Assembly (NCBI GenBank): GCA_958510875.1
Contig: OY294070.1
Span: forward strand, 121,252,703 to 121,316,702
DNA from: Endomychus coccineus
Taxonomy: Eukaryota > Arthropoda > Insecta > Coleoptera > Endomychidae
Length of the DNA stretch: 64,000 nucleotides
Reading direction: 5' to 3'
Notes under the pieces: model-generated
Databases searched by the model: none
Told to the model about the DNA's origin: nothing
The model's input: the letters and a program-made list of their open reading frames with translations, nothing else
Made by a program: the position numbers and the translations under genes
In this document: in pieces, positions 34,451 to 45,319 of the stretch
Position numbering within the stretch: the stretch's first letter is position 1
Layout of the letters: every line of letters starts with the position of its first letter

Positions 34451-36166
34451 AGTTATTTTTGTATTAAGTGCGTAAAATGACTGTTTTTTTAATGTCACAT
34501 GAGTGTTAATTTTTTTAATTCTCTCGAATGTGCCATGAAAACATGAATTTATACACGAAATACAAACAACACTTTTTGTATAACTGTGAATGTGAATTTA
34601 CATCATCTGAAATATATTAAAAATAAATACTTCCAATACATCTTGACGTGGTTTTTTGTCCCGATAAGTTATCGCTTTTAAACGACTGTTGTCTTGAAAA
34701 TATTATTCAATGTTATCAGTAAAATCGTATTCAAAAATTTTTCCTCTGAAAAAAAAAGTCCAAAATAACTAAATAATACTTCTCTTTCCCATACATGTTA
34801 ATGTTCCTTAATGTTATCAATACTTCCAATACAATTTCACAGCATCCAGTGGTCTTTCTGTGTCGTTACTATGGAAACGGTTTGTTGGCACGCCGCGTGT
34901 TTGACTGTTTGACTGTGTTTGCTCGTAGTTGCTTCAATTTCAAGTTATTTTCAGGAAGATGGATGTTGATTATGATAGTGGTAGTGATACCCCATCAGAT
35001 ATATCTGAGAAAGCAAATGCAATAGTATCTAATATGTTACCAGCCAAATCCAAGTTAGTATATGAGAAAAACTATGACCAATTTCGTGAATGGTGCGACA
35101 AGAAACATGTAAAAAAGGTTTCTGAAAATGTTCTTATATGCTATTTTGAGGAAAAATCAAAAATTATAAGTTTACTCAATGTTGAAAAGTACATTGAATG
35201 TTAAAGAAAATATTGATATAAGGAAGTTTTCAAAATTGGTCCCGCTCATTAAGAACAAAAGCGTCGGATACCGAAGAAAGAAATCTAAAGTTTTATCAAG
35301 GAATGATATCAATAAATTTATTCAAGATGCTGTAACGAAACTTTATAAGGTACACATATAATCATAATTTCGTAAGATTAGTAGTAATTTCAATATTTTT
35401 TATTTGTAGGTTGTCCTAATTTTGGGTATCAGCGGTGCTTGTCGCCGTGAAGAATTGTTACATATTGATGCCATTGAAGATGCTGGATCTATATTGATTG
35501 TTAAAATACCTGATACGAAGACCTATTGCGCAAGAACGTTTATTGTTTCAAATGTTGATTATATTGAGATATACTGCAAGTATAGAGCATTACGGCCGCC
35601 GCATACAAAAAGTAACAGATTATTTTTGAAATAATCGAGAGGAAAATGTGTTAACCAACATGTGGGGATAAATAAAATAGGAGAAATTCCCAGCTTGATT
35701 GCAAAGACATGTATAAGAGCTACATAGATCACTGTTTCAGGAGAAGCTCTGTAACTCTTCTGGCCAATGCAGGGGGCAACATTACATCCATAAAACGTCA
35801 CGGTGGCTGGAAATCTGCCTCCGTAACAGAAGAATTGTCCATCTTCTTCCAAACAAATTAAAATATCTGAAAAAATTGTGGAATCAACTCTTCAAGAAAT
35901 ATCTAACGTTTCTGATCAGCAGCAACATGGAACATCTTCAGGAATTTATGTTGGAAGTAATTGTTCAAACTTTACTATCATATTATTCCAATAAATGAAA
36001 TTGTTTTTTGACAAATAATCAATTAATAATTGACTGTTAAAAATAAATCCTTCATGTTTATCTTGTGAATTATTTTGGCAGTGAAAAAAGTTAACATTTA
36101 CGCATCAATAGAGATGCTGAAATGTCAAGTTTTTTTGACAGTTGTACAAAAAATATTATATAATTA
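34451..36166 (+). mobile_element. Crypton-like (tyrosine recombinase) element, about 1.7 kb
   Basis: Boundaries come from comparison with the deleted copy at 6148-6561, which stops at the same terminal points. The left end starts about AGTTATTTTTGTATTAAGTG and the right end finishes TTGTACAAAAAATATT, giving short inverted termini. A CGATAAGTTATCG palindrome lies at 34662-34674 and GCATCAATAGAGATGC at 36098-36113. Between them is a recombinase gene with an intron. No target duplication was found. Confidence 0.75.
34959..35865 (+). pseudogene. Crypton-like tyrosine recombinase, broken, one intron
   Basis: ATG at 34959 (MDVDYDSGSDTPSDISEKA). A core-binding region follows (KSKLVYEKNYDQFREWC). 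A frameshift with loss of about 9 residues lies near 35180, then MLKSTLNVKENIDI leads to AAG|GTACAC at 35349. The intron is 35350-35409, and exon 2 starts VVLILGISGACRREEL, carrying the box-I Arg. A stop at 35632 precedes VGINKIGEIPSLI, HCFRRSSVTLLANAGG (H-x-x-R) and IKRHGGWKSASVTEE, where the expected nucleophilic Tyr is not present. Domain type is DUF3504/phage-integrase-like. The intron position is identical to that of the copy at 49870. Inactive. Confidence 0.8.
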
Positions 36167-36622
36167 ACAGGAATTTGCTTGTCATGATAAATTCAAGAAT
36201 TACTTTATGTTGATTTTTTTTTACTCTTCAGCGAGTGCATGACGATTTTTCAAGCCAGTGATGGAATTTACAATCAATCGCTTTCACTCACAAGTCTCAA
36301 AGGCACAAAATAGTAGGAGATAACTCGTAAACTATAAAAGAGTTCACACTGTGAATACACTATACACTTTAACACTATAAATATTCAATACTCTGAGACT
36401 ATTTTTAGTGGATAAGGGTGAATATTTCTTATTTAAAGAGATAACTCGTGTATTAATTTGTTTTATAATAAAGATTCTTCACCCAGGTATGAATTATATA
36501 TAAATTCTCGGAAAATAGGTCACATTAACACTTATGCTTTATATTTTCTCTTTTTTACGTTTCGGTCCCACGACCATCATTTTTCAATCCGATCATTAAA
36601 GAAAGAATAAACAAAATCTATA

Positions 36623-37138
36623 ATGGATCTTCATTTTCTTCATATAGGTATAAATAACATAGAAGATAATACAGACAATTTTATAACATTACCATACATT
36701 CTGGAGACCTCAGAGAAAATTAAGAAATGTTTGAAAAAGAATGATATAAATGTCGCGCATAAGCCTACTAACTGTGCTGGAAAATATTTCTCAAATCTAA
36801 AACCTTTAATACCTAAAGATAAACAAACCCACACAGTATACAAATTAAATTGTTTAGATTGCGATGGGACATATACTGGAACATCTAAACAATATTTACA
36901 AAAAAGAATGTATGGCCATAAGTATACAAGAAACAAAAACTTAGAAAATTTTACCTTCCTTGCTAAACACTTTTTTGATTATAACCTTCAATTCGATTAC
37001 AATAATATTAATACTTTAACTAAGGAAACCAATTATTATAAAAGATCTATTATGGAGATGATTCACATAAAAGGTGACTCCAAATCTGTAAATCATAGAA
37101 CGGATATTCAGACACTAAGTCAGTTTATACTAACTTAA
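36623..37138 (+). pseudogene. Penelope ORF C-terminus: GIY-YIG endonuclease domain
   Basis: An uninterrupted 171-codon frame covers the linker and the GIY-YIG nuclease of a Penelope-like protein: HTVYKLNCLDCDGTYTGTSK followed by YLQKRMYGHKYT gives the (V/I)Y...YTG core, the following Arg/Gly-His region and an EMIHIKGD segment that holds the catalytic Glu. The N-terminal reverse transcriptase is absent, so it is a fragment although this part is open. The same domain is at 45565-45320 on the minus strand, with recognisable identity (SKSVNHRTDIQTLSQ against FKSVNNRTDIQSLSQ). Confidence 0.85.
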
Positions 37139-37539
37139 TTAATTAAAACTCTTGCAAATTCCTACATGCGTCTTTATAATGTTGAAAGTATATTTTAGGT
37201 AGAATGTCAATAGTATATTTCCAATAACTGACAAACCTTTTTCTATTAGCTCGTAAATCTACAATCCGGTTTGAAAGTGGATACTTGAACCTAATGTTCT
37301 CGTGTTTAGTCGTTCATAGACTTTGTTGACATGAACTCGCATTTATTAAGAGTACTGCTTAACAGTGGATTCTTGATATATTATACTTATAACATTGATG
37401 TGTTACAATTTCGATTATTCGTGCTTCTGTTCGTTTCGGCGACGTGGGCATTTTAATTGAAATTGGTGCGATAAGGACGCTTTGTATAATACAATTAGTT
37501 TTAAATAATCCAGTTTTAGACATAATAAATCTTCTGATG

Positions 37540-37622
37540 ATGGTCGAAACGTACGTAATTACGAGAAAATATAGAGCATAAGTGTTAATGTGACCTATTT
37601 CCCGAGAATTTATATGTAATTA
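37540..37622 (+). ncRNA. degenerate hammerhead-ribozyme-like motif in the Penelope terminus
   Basis: CTGATGATGGTCGAAACGTACGTA: the CUGAUGA and GAAA boxes and the palindromic stem III (ACGTACGT) are present, but most of stem II has been lost compared with copies at 60879-60920 and 44252-44292. Probably inactive. Confidence 0.6.
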
Positions 37623-38016
37623 ATTTGTTTGGTAACGTGTAATGAAAATAATGCCAGACTTGGCTTTAGGAAAGGAGGGAGTACGCATAATTGATAAGCC
37701 GAATCAAGGAATACCGAAGCGATTAGCTAGTTGAAAGGTCAAAAAATAGAGCAAGAAGTCTTGCATAACTTAGACATCTTGGAATAGAGTATTAAACTTG
37801 TATATAGGAATAGGAAGCAATTTCTACTTTTTTCTATTGGGGGTTAAATTACAGAAACTGATAATCAAAATTTATATAATTAGAGTAGGACTAAGTTGGC
37901 AACATTGCTAGATTGAGTTCATTATCATTCCAATATTTTCTAACCGTCAGTTCATGCGCACTTGTCTAAAAAAATAGATTTGATTCGGAACATATGAATA
38001 AAATTATTGACTCGTT
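37623..38016 (+). promoter_or_regulatory. upstream region of the VKOR gene
   Basis: About 390 bp between the Penelope end and the VKOR ATG. It should contain the core promoter and 5' UTR, but no TATA box or initiator stands out. Confidence 0.35.
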
Positions 38017-38186
38017 ATGGCGTCCGTTCGTGATTTAAATATGTGTTTAATGATATCCTCAACAGCAGGTCTGGCATTGTCTATTTACGCTTATGCCGTG
38101 GAACTGAAATCGGAAATGGAAGAGGACTACAGCGCTATGTGTGATATCAACGAATATGTATCGTGTACCAAGGCATTCAAATCTGC
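38017..38186 (+). CDS. VKORC1: VKOR exon 1
   Basis: Starts at ATG 38017 (MASVRDLNMC), carries loop cysteines C42 and C50, and ends TCTGC|GTAAGT, leaving 2 nt of a split Ala codon. Confidence 0.93.
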
Positions 38187-41100
38187 GTAAGTCAATAATT
38201 TGTGCTTGATTACCACTGTTTCATTATTTTGTATTCATATAATATGCATACTTAAATTAATACCCTCATACTGGATAGAATATCAAATAACCTGTTGATT
38301 ACATATTTACATTTCTTGGAGCAAATTCTGTCGATCAATACATTCTTAACCTACATAATATGCACCCTCGTAACTGACGTTACAATGGAATTATATCATC
38401 TATGAATTTTTGGATATCGAGGAATCAAGGTTGTAATATTTACATTATTCTATGATTATTATGCGACTTTCTAATGTGACTTCCCTCGTTTTTATAGCAA
38501 AATGTTTCTCTTTCGAACACATATGCGAGTCAAATATATGTAGGAACAGAAAATATATTTGAAATGATTTAGAAACATGTAATGAAAGCCGTTATATTTC
38601 ATTGAAATTTTATTCAAATGTATTTTACAAGTCTATGTATTATACTGACACCTGCTGTCACATGAACTATCAAAATTATTGACACTACATTGCCTTACTT
38701 CCATGATATCACAGAATATGGAACTATATCTACTGTATAAAGTATAGTTCAATTCCACAGAAGTTAAATATATGCATGTGATATATATTGATAAACAGAA
38801 AAACAGTATTGTCATAATGGTTCAATGAAACATTATAATTCCATTTGGGATGCTGAATATGAATGTCAATAATACCACTTAAAAAATGCAACTATCGAGT
38901 CCAAAACAATACAGTTCCTATTTTCACACCATCGAAACGGCGCCATCGTCTCCACAGTGGGCTACGCAATTTTAAAATTTTATGGTCCAACACGTATTAG
39001 ATCTAACGTTACTGAAACGTCCCCAACGTCTATCGATTACACCACTGCAAATTTACCATTTGCATAATTTCAATAAATCTATGTCAAAAATGAAATTTTA
39101 GATCACTTTGGAACAAGAGCGTCTGATAAAATGCTTCCTTGGTGAAATTGTAACACAGGGCATAGCGACAGAACATACTTCGGAACATATTCCAACTTAT
39201 TGGCCTATTGAACAGTAGTTGTTCTGTTGGAATTGATAATATCCCAGCGAAAGTTTCAGTTAATATGTAGACTACTATATCAAATAATTGATCTAATTTT
39301 CAGCACTGGCATTTTTCCTGATATTCTCAAAATAGGTTCTGTTATACCAATTAAAAAAAAAGGAGTATCTATTACATGCAAAAATTGTGGACATATTTCG
39401 ATTTCAAATGTTACCTAAAAAAAAGTGGAAAAAACTATCTATAACAGAATATTGTCATTTGTTAAAGACCAAACTATTTTATCAGATTGTCAGCATGCCT
39501 ACCGTGAAAATCGATCAGTTGAAAATGCTTCTGTTCAACTTAAGCAATTTGTTTACAGTGAGATGGATCAGTGCAATTTTGTAGTTGGACTGTTTTTAAT
39601 TGGAGCAGGTCTTTTGACTCGGTAAATATTGACTTTATGATAAAAAAACTAGAGTGCTTAGGCATTCGTGGATGCCTAATAATCACCCTTACTTATCCTC
39701 TAAAACTACTGTTGAAGTACTGAGGACCTTTCGGCTACCTGGTAGCCATTCTCAGAGTATTGATTAATATCAATGCTCAAAGTAAACTAAATTAGGAATT
39801 AAAATGTGCCTGTTTAAATACTATTTGTGTATAATAATGCAACCAATGGGTTACCCTGAACTGGAGATAAATCGGACAAATATCTAGGTAATTTAGAAGC
39901 CATGGAATGGATAAACGAAAAAGCAATTTAGTAATTTCAGATTTATCTCCAGCTGAGGGTAACTCCTTGCTTGTATTATCTCCAAATAGTATTTTAACAG
40001 GCACATTTTAATTTCTAATTTTTTTACTCTGAGAATGGCTACTTGGTACCCGAAAAGAGCTCAATACTTTAACAGTATTTTTAGAGGATTATTAACAAAA
40101 GGCGATAATACTGGCATTCTATATGTCGACTTCAAAATAAATACTCTCTCCACTCTAATATCTGTTAATTACCATTACCCTGGATGCGGTAGGTATTTCC
40201 AAAGTGGTACAAACAAACATTTTTGCGCTACAGTGGCAATATAAATGTTTTAGAGCCCAAAAAATTTACAAAATATACACACTTTTCTCTTATGATGCAC
40301 TGCTACGGAGATATAGTGGTTTCATTTTCTAATATGTACTAGTTTTGAAATACCCATCAAATGCAGCGTCGTAGCGGTCTATTGTTATAGTCCAATCTGG
40401 AGTAATTTTTTCCACAAAAGCCACAACTGGTATCAAATATCTTCTGCAATTGGGCATTGGACAAGACGATTGCAATTAGTAGCTAATGAAAATAAGGGGC
40501 ATATTGAACCATTTATGTAACGTGATAATTGAAATAATTTTGTTTTTGTTCATATATTTCGAGACGATAAATATCTCAAAAAACCTTTCTGTTTGTACTA
40601 TCTCTTTAGAGCAAAAGCATTTCATGATATCTATAAAAATTGGGCTTTCCTGTGTTATATTAATTATTAAGAAATACCAATAACGAAGATATGGGCATAC
40701 GAAATATGTACCGCTTTGTATATATTTTTTGTTATGGCATTTGGCTGGTAATAAATTAGTAGGATCCTTTCTAACTGCTATAAAAATACAAGTCAAAGTA
40801 AATAATACATTCTTCAAAGAAGCAGATATTCACATTGGAGTTCCACAAGGATCAATTTTAGAACCTTTCTTATTAATCCTATTTATTAATGATAACAATT
40901 GTTGGAAACGCGGACGACATTATGATTGCTGTTTGATGTTAAACCTTTAGACTCATGTATACCACACTACACTTCAAACAAATATACTTTACATACACAT
41001 CAATATTGTAAAAAGCATGGAAATGTAGTGAGGTCTAATACATTTTCTAGATCCTACTATCAAAAATGTACAGAACATATAAGTGTGACGATACAATAAA

Positions 41101-44090
41101 TTACCAGCATGGGTAAAGTTGATTGAAAGTGAAATTTGATATGATGTTTGTGTGTGTGTCTTTATTATGTGCAAGAAGTCTAGACTTCTTGTTTCTTGAT
41201 TCTGTCGTGTATTTTGAAAGTTAATGTGACAGCAAGTGTCAGTATAAACAAGGTTATATTATGAAAGTTAACTTGACAGCAGGTTTTAGAATGAAACATA
41301 GAGTTGTGAAATACATTATTTAAGCCATTTGGATAAATTCTTAATGTAACATAGACTATAATAATATTATACTCTATTCTATATTATAACGTTTTTCATC
41401 AGTGGTTTCTTAATCATTCCAAATATATTTTCTGTTCCTACAATCATTTACATTTGACCCGCAGAGGGTCATATGAATAGTGAATAAAATTGTAACTGAG
41501 TTAATTATTTGGTAACTTATGATGTCTATTTCAGTTATGGTAAAGGATTTGGAATATTTCCCGAAGATTCGATTTTTCACAAACCAAATAGCTTATTTGG
41601 GTGTTTTTTCTACAGCCTAATGATAGTTTTGGGTAAGAGGAATTATTAGCATTTTCCAACAGCACTACAAATCTATTAACTGTTTGATTTGTTATTGTGT
41701 CTGTTTTGCTTGTCGATATTTGCCATTCAATCGTGGAAATATACGTTTGCAAATTATACAAATTTATTACCAAAATTACCAATTAATGATAGCCATATTA
41801 GTCCTGCTCGATCCACGATTGAAGGATTTGCAAATACATTCGAGCATACATTTTCATTGCACAATTGAGAGGAATAAGAGCACTGAATGCAGCGAATATC
41901 GTTGTTGTGAGAGTATTGCCGCCGATTCACTGTTGCGTCGCCTTTTCATCGATAAGGTATTAGAACAACTCGAAGAGGTATCTGAACTTCACAAGAAATC
42001 CATTTTTAGCGACGAAGGATTTGTTAACGAGCAAAATTGCAGAATTCGATTGTGGAATAACCATAACATCCTGATAAATTTATATTTTCGTGTGGGTTTT
42101 ATGCCGTTGGTGTGATTGGTCTGTATTTCTTTGAGAACAAGCGAGGCAAAAAATTATCGCCAAGGTGTGTTTGGTAGTTCTGTGTTAACACGAACATATT
42201 AACCCATGTCATCTCATGGCGCCATGAGTATTGAGTGTTTCTTCTTCAGAGAGACATTATTCTTACACCGAAGTTCAATACCTCCCTGAGCTTCTTCTTT
42301 GCATATATTAAGCCTAGTATGTTTTGCTGTCCTACCTATATGAGGATGAGGGCTAGTCCCCAGTATTTCCTTCATGCTAGCCGTAAGGCAAGACTTTGGG
42401 CCCACAAATGTGCATATGAATGCGAGCCTTTGGATATCACTCCAGGCTATCGCCCCATAGGTGAAGATAGAGCTTGATTTATTTCATGTAATACATCTTC
42501 TTTTTCCTAGTGAAGACCACTATTGTATTTTACCTGATTTCCTGGTCCGGCAGATTCACACAATTTCTCGGTGATCTTAAGACCTTCTTGGATGATATCG
42601 CATAGAGTACTCCCAAATGTTCCTCTTGTGTATTCTTGGTAGCGGTTTTCTTTAAAAGTGAGTGTCTGTGATTTCCTCTACCATGAGGAAAGGCTGATAA
42701 TATCTCCATGAGGGCATCCCCTTGTTGTGTTTACTTGAATGATGCTTCCTCTCACCCTTCTCTCAGCTCTTCTGGACGGTAGCATTTCCCGCACCCGTCT
42801 GTTCTATATGCATGCTGACAGTGGCGGAAGGGTTTCTCTTTCACTACTGTGTTTCTGATGAAATTATTCACTATTTTTTCTAGTTTCTTTAACATAACCG
42901 ATGTTAGACTTGAAAAGAGTTGGATGTGTTTTACCCACTTCGCCCTAATCTAGATTCGAGGTATATACCCCAAAGCATTTTCACTATACATGAAGAAAAT
43001 GTCCATCACATTAAGATATACCAACCCGGATAAGTCGGCATCAGCTGGCCCTATGCCAATACCAAACGGTTTTTGAAATATTCAGCCGGAAACCGCAAAA
43101 GTTACTATCAAAGTGAGATTTCTTCAATACTTGAAAGCTGAATATTGAAAGACCTTCGTTAAACATACAGGACGATTTGTTGAGTAATCATTACATGTTA
43201 ATTAAATTAATGAGATACAGGGCGTTAAATTGGACCCAGAATCGTGAAAAAAATGGCCATGTCTTGCAAAACAGTCAGTGTAAAGTATAGAATACAACGT
43301 TGTATTTGAAATAAGATAGTTAGAGAATACTTCCGGTGTAACCGGAAGTGGCTTTTTCAGATTTTAAATACAGCTAGTTTCTTTAAAATGTCTAGCTGAC
43401 TCCGATGGTGATGTCATCACACCCCCACCACTCACTCTCATAAGAAAATCTTGGTTGGCTTCATTATTATTCAAAAATTGAAATTAAATATAAATCATAA
43501 AATAAAACTTAATAATTTTTATGTCAAAATAATTCACCTCTAAGATTACAGTGAACAAACTTCTCAAATAAATATTCACCTAGAGTTACGAATCGATGTA
43601 GGGATATTTTATTATGATCCTTATGTAAATAGAAATAAAGACCAATTCGATGAAGGTTTGAAATACTAATTTGAATCTACGACAGTGAAAGTTGACATTG
43701 TGACGTCACACTATCCGAGTCAATTGAAACTCATCCTATACTCATCCTGTATATCTCACTTGATTTCAAATAATGATTTCTCAGAATCTGAAATGATGGA
43801 GTTGGAGGTTTACACAAGCATTTGATGTTCTTGATTTTTCTACATGTTGAATGAAATTAATGAATTTCTTTGTTTTAGCCCATTCTTCATCGGAAGTACT
43901 CACACAACTAAGCCTTATATCGATAATATTATCTAATTTTGCATCTGTTTATTTTGCATATATACTGTATTTTATATTGTACGATTTCTGCATAGTTTGT
44001 GTGTCAACTTATGTAGTTAATTTTGCTAACTTGATAATTACATATTTGAAATTAAATAGGTTGAAAGAATTACATCCAAAAGTAGAATAA
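38017..44090 (+). CDS. VKORC1: vitamin K epoxide reductase, VKORC1-like, three exons, 159 aa
   Basis: Endoplasmic-reticulum membrane oxidoreductase that reduces vitamin K epoxide/quinone through a disulfide relay. Exons 38017-38186, 41535-41632 and 43879-44090 join into one frame (480 nt including TAA) with GT-AG introns (GTAAGT/TTCAG and GTAAGA/TTTAG). The loop cysteines are C42 and C50 (MCDINEYVSC) and the active-site CXXC is C127-I-V-C130 in YDFCIVCVSTY. The warfarin-contact TYA motif of mammals reads TYV (133-135). An N-terminal hydrophobic helix (residues about 8-27) and three later ones fit the four-helix fold. Length is close to the human 163 aa. The introns carry TE debris, but the coding sequence is intact. 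Orthology to VKORC1 rather than VKORC1L1 is not resolved; insects usually have one gene. Confidence 0.93.
39200..39690 (+). pseudogene. non-LTR reverse transcriptase, N-terminal RT segment (broken)
   Basis: Fragments in several frames: SVGIDNIPAKV, LIFSTGIFPDILKIGSVIPI, then VEKTIYNRILSFVKDQTILS, DCQHAYRENRSVENA and LECLGIRG. These are RT blocks 1-3 of a jockey/CR1-like element. The first catalytic Asp region (FFDLSRAF-type) is degraded. The fragment is cut by the foldback at 39695. Confidence 0.8.
39695..40089. repeat. foldback element, arms about 150-190 bp
   Basis: 39695-39885 matches the reverse complement of about 39935-40089 (ATCCTCTAAAA, GGTAGCCATTCTCAGAGTA, AATTAAAATGTGCCTGTT, CTGGAGATAAATC). 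The loop is about 50 bp. It sits in the middle of the reverse transcriptase fragment. Confidence 0.85.
40225..40370 (+). repeat. dispersed repeat, copy 2
   Basis: Diverged copy of 19450-19600 (GATGCACTG.TACGGAGA). Confidence 0.55.
40760..40930 (+). pseudogene. non-LTR reverse transcriptase, palm segment
   Basis: HIGVPQGSILEPFLLILFIN is the conserved (V/I)PQGS-LGP..F..YIND block of non-LTR reverse transcriptases. The following FADD box is lost. Probably the same element as 39200-39690. Confidence 0.8.
41535..41632 (+). CDS. VKORC1: VKOR exon 2
   Basis: Encodes YGKGFGIFPEDSIFHKPNSL and FGCFFYSL, the conserved GRGFG..../NS-FGC-FY segment. Acceptor TTTCAG at 41529-41534, donor GTAAGA at 41633. 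Confidence 0.93.
41700..42180 (+). pseudogene. DD41D mariner transposase remnant
   Basis: RLQIIQIYYQNYQ matches the start of the intact transposase (RLQIVQIYFENNG). ELHKKSIFSDEGF and VNEQNCRIR match its first catalytic region (RKILFSDEAHF, VNKQNCRIW), with the first Asp kept. The middle is collapsed and everything after VGFMPLV is degraded. Confidence 0.8.
42200..42960 (-). pseudogene. non-LTR reverse transcriptase remnant (R1/LOA-like)
   Basis: Minus-strand frames read RHCQHAYRTDG (RT QHAY-type box), DALMEILSAF, IVVFTRKKK and PHPHIGRTAKHTRL in order, with many stops and shifts. The order matches the RT of RNase H-bearing non-LTR elements, but decay is heavy. Confidence 0.5.
43879..44090 (+). 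CDS. VKORC1: VKOR exon 3
   Basis: Carries the active-site helix YDFCIVCVSTYVVN and the C-terminus KELHPKVE, TAA at 44088-44090. Overlapping AATAAA signals at 44096-44107 are very close to the stop, so the 3' UTR may be short. Confidence 0.93.
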
Positions 44091-44095
44091 GCAGT

Positions 44096-44107
44096 AATAA
44101 AAATAAA
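44096..44107 (+). terminator. polyadenylation signals of VKOR
   Basis: Two AATAAA hexamers in tandem directly after the stop codon. Confidence 0.55.
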
Positions 44108-44251
44108 AACATTCCAGTTCATTGAAGAACTTTTATTTTACCAAAACCAATCCAAACTTTTTATAACTAATACATAATGATTCTTGAAGGTATGAATTAT
44201 ATATAAATTCTCGGTAAATAGGTCACACTAACACATATGCTTATTATTTTC

Positions 44252-44292
44252 GTCTTTACGTATGTTTTGGTCTCACGACCATCATCAGAAGA
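44252..44292 (-). ncRNA. hammerhead-ribozyme-like motif in Penelope terminus
   Basis: Minus strand: stem I CGTCTT, box CTGATGA, stem II GGTC-GTGA-GACC, then AAAAC (first G of GAAA changed to A), stem III CATACGTA, then AAGACG closing stem I with 6 pairs. Secondary structure is kept, but one invariant catalytic base (G12) is mutated. Confidence 0.7.
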
Positions 44293-44454
44293 CGTATTAT
44301 GCCTGAAATGGGAATTCTTAAAACTAATTGTATCAGCACAAAGCGTTCTGATCGCACCAATTTGAATTAAAAATGACCACGTCACCGAAACGAACAGAAA
44401 CACGAATAATCGAAACTGTAACACATCAATGTTTTAAGTATATGTATATGTAAG

Positions 44455-45205
44455 TAAGTAAGTAAGTAAATTTATTAGTTCATATGTATACAATTACAAT
44501 ACGAGTAAAACAATTCTTTAAACAAACGTTCCTTATCAATCATTAACTTAACCGAATCTAATATTAGGAGACTACATAGAGTGAATATTTTTTGATCCAC
44601 AAAATGTTGTCTACAACTTTCAGTTTGCTTTATTTTTAAAACACTTCTAAGGCACTTTTTTGTAGAATGAAAATGCATGAAGCTTCATTAGAATTGGCTC
44701 AGAATATCAGTCCATATCTCAATCTGGATTGAACATGCGCATGGTAAGCTGTTAAAGCTGTTTTGTAATCAATTTGATTTGATATCACTTTCAGACCAAA
44801 AACATATCGAGTGATATTTTGTGCCAATTCACTGACATGACTTCTCCAATCTAATCGACAGTCTATATAGATTCCCAGAAATTTTACACTATCAAGACAA
44901 TGCAGAGTCTGACTGTTATCTCAGATCTTGTCACATTGGCTCACTGAAAATCACAGCATCTACGAATTCAATCAATATTTGTTGTACTTCTGCTGGTAGG
45001 TCATTTATGTATAGTAGAAATAGCACGGGTCCTAATATGGAGCCCTGTGGTACATCACGTTTTATGAACTGATTAGAAGAAGTTTGTACAACTCCGTTGT
45101 TATGTTTTTCTACTACCATTTGCTGTCTGCACGTCAAATAGGATTCAATGAGCTTTAGAGAATCGCCCCTAATGCCATAACGATCCATTTTACATCAAAA
45201 ATGCA
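44455..45205 (-). mobile_element. 5'-truncated non-LTR (CR1/jockey-like) insert in the Penelope element
   Basis: The ORF2 3' half reads (minus) IRGDSLKLIESYLTCRQQMV, DVPQGSILGPVLFLLYIND, a damaged FADD box (FVDAVIF), FLGIYIDCRLDWRSHVSEL, AYHAHVQSRLRYGLIF and LKIKQTESCRQHFVDQKIFT. It ends in a (TTAC)n microsatellite tail (44455-44470), as is typical of CR1-type 3' ends. Stops and shifts make it inactive. Confidence 0.82.
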
Positions 45206-45319
45206 GTGTATCAAGAATACACTGCAATTTTCTTATAATATACGAATGTTTAAGATTTATGAGGTAATAGAAAATGGTTGTCGGATCTTATTAGAAATAT
45301 TGCTATTTGAGCATTCTAC

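Larger units (their letters stand above)
36468..37622 (+). mobile_element. 5'-truncated Penelope-like element with inverted terminal copies
   Basis: 36468-36595 is an antisense copy of the Penelope terminus (ACCCAGGTATGAATT, ATTCTCGG...AATAGGTCAC). 36623-37138 is the end of the ORF. 37260-37622 is the sense terminus ending GACCTATTTCCCGAG. Penelope elements are known to carry such terminal copies in direct or inverted order. The reverse transcriptase is missing. Confidence 0.85.
38187..41534 (+). other. VKOR intron 1 with transposon debris
   Basis: 3348 bp. It holds a non-LTR reverse transcriptase fragment (39200-39690, 40760-40930), a foldback repeat (39695-40089) and a dispersed repeat (40225-40370). 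The rest is AT-rich with nothing recognised. Confidence 0.85.
41633..43878 (+). other. VKOR intron 2 with transposon debris
   Basis: 2246 bp. It holds a DD41D mariner remnant (41700-42180) and a minus-strand non-LTR RT remnant (42200-42960). 42990-43870 has no recognised feature apart from a short motif (ATGAGATACAGGGCG) of a type common at insect repeat ends. Confidence 0.8.

Noticed and set aside
40476..40817. 113-codon minus-strand frame in VKOR intron 1
   Set aside because: AT-driven frame overlapping an opposite frame and running into the RT fragment; no motif.
44454..44475. AAGT microsatellite as an independent repeat locus
   Set aside because: It is explained as the 3' tail of the minus-strand CR1-like insert.
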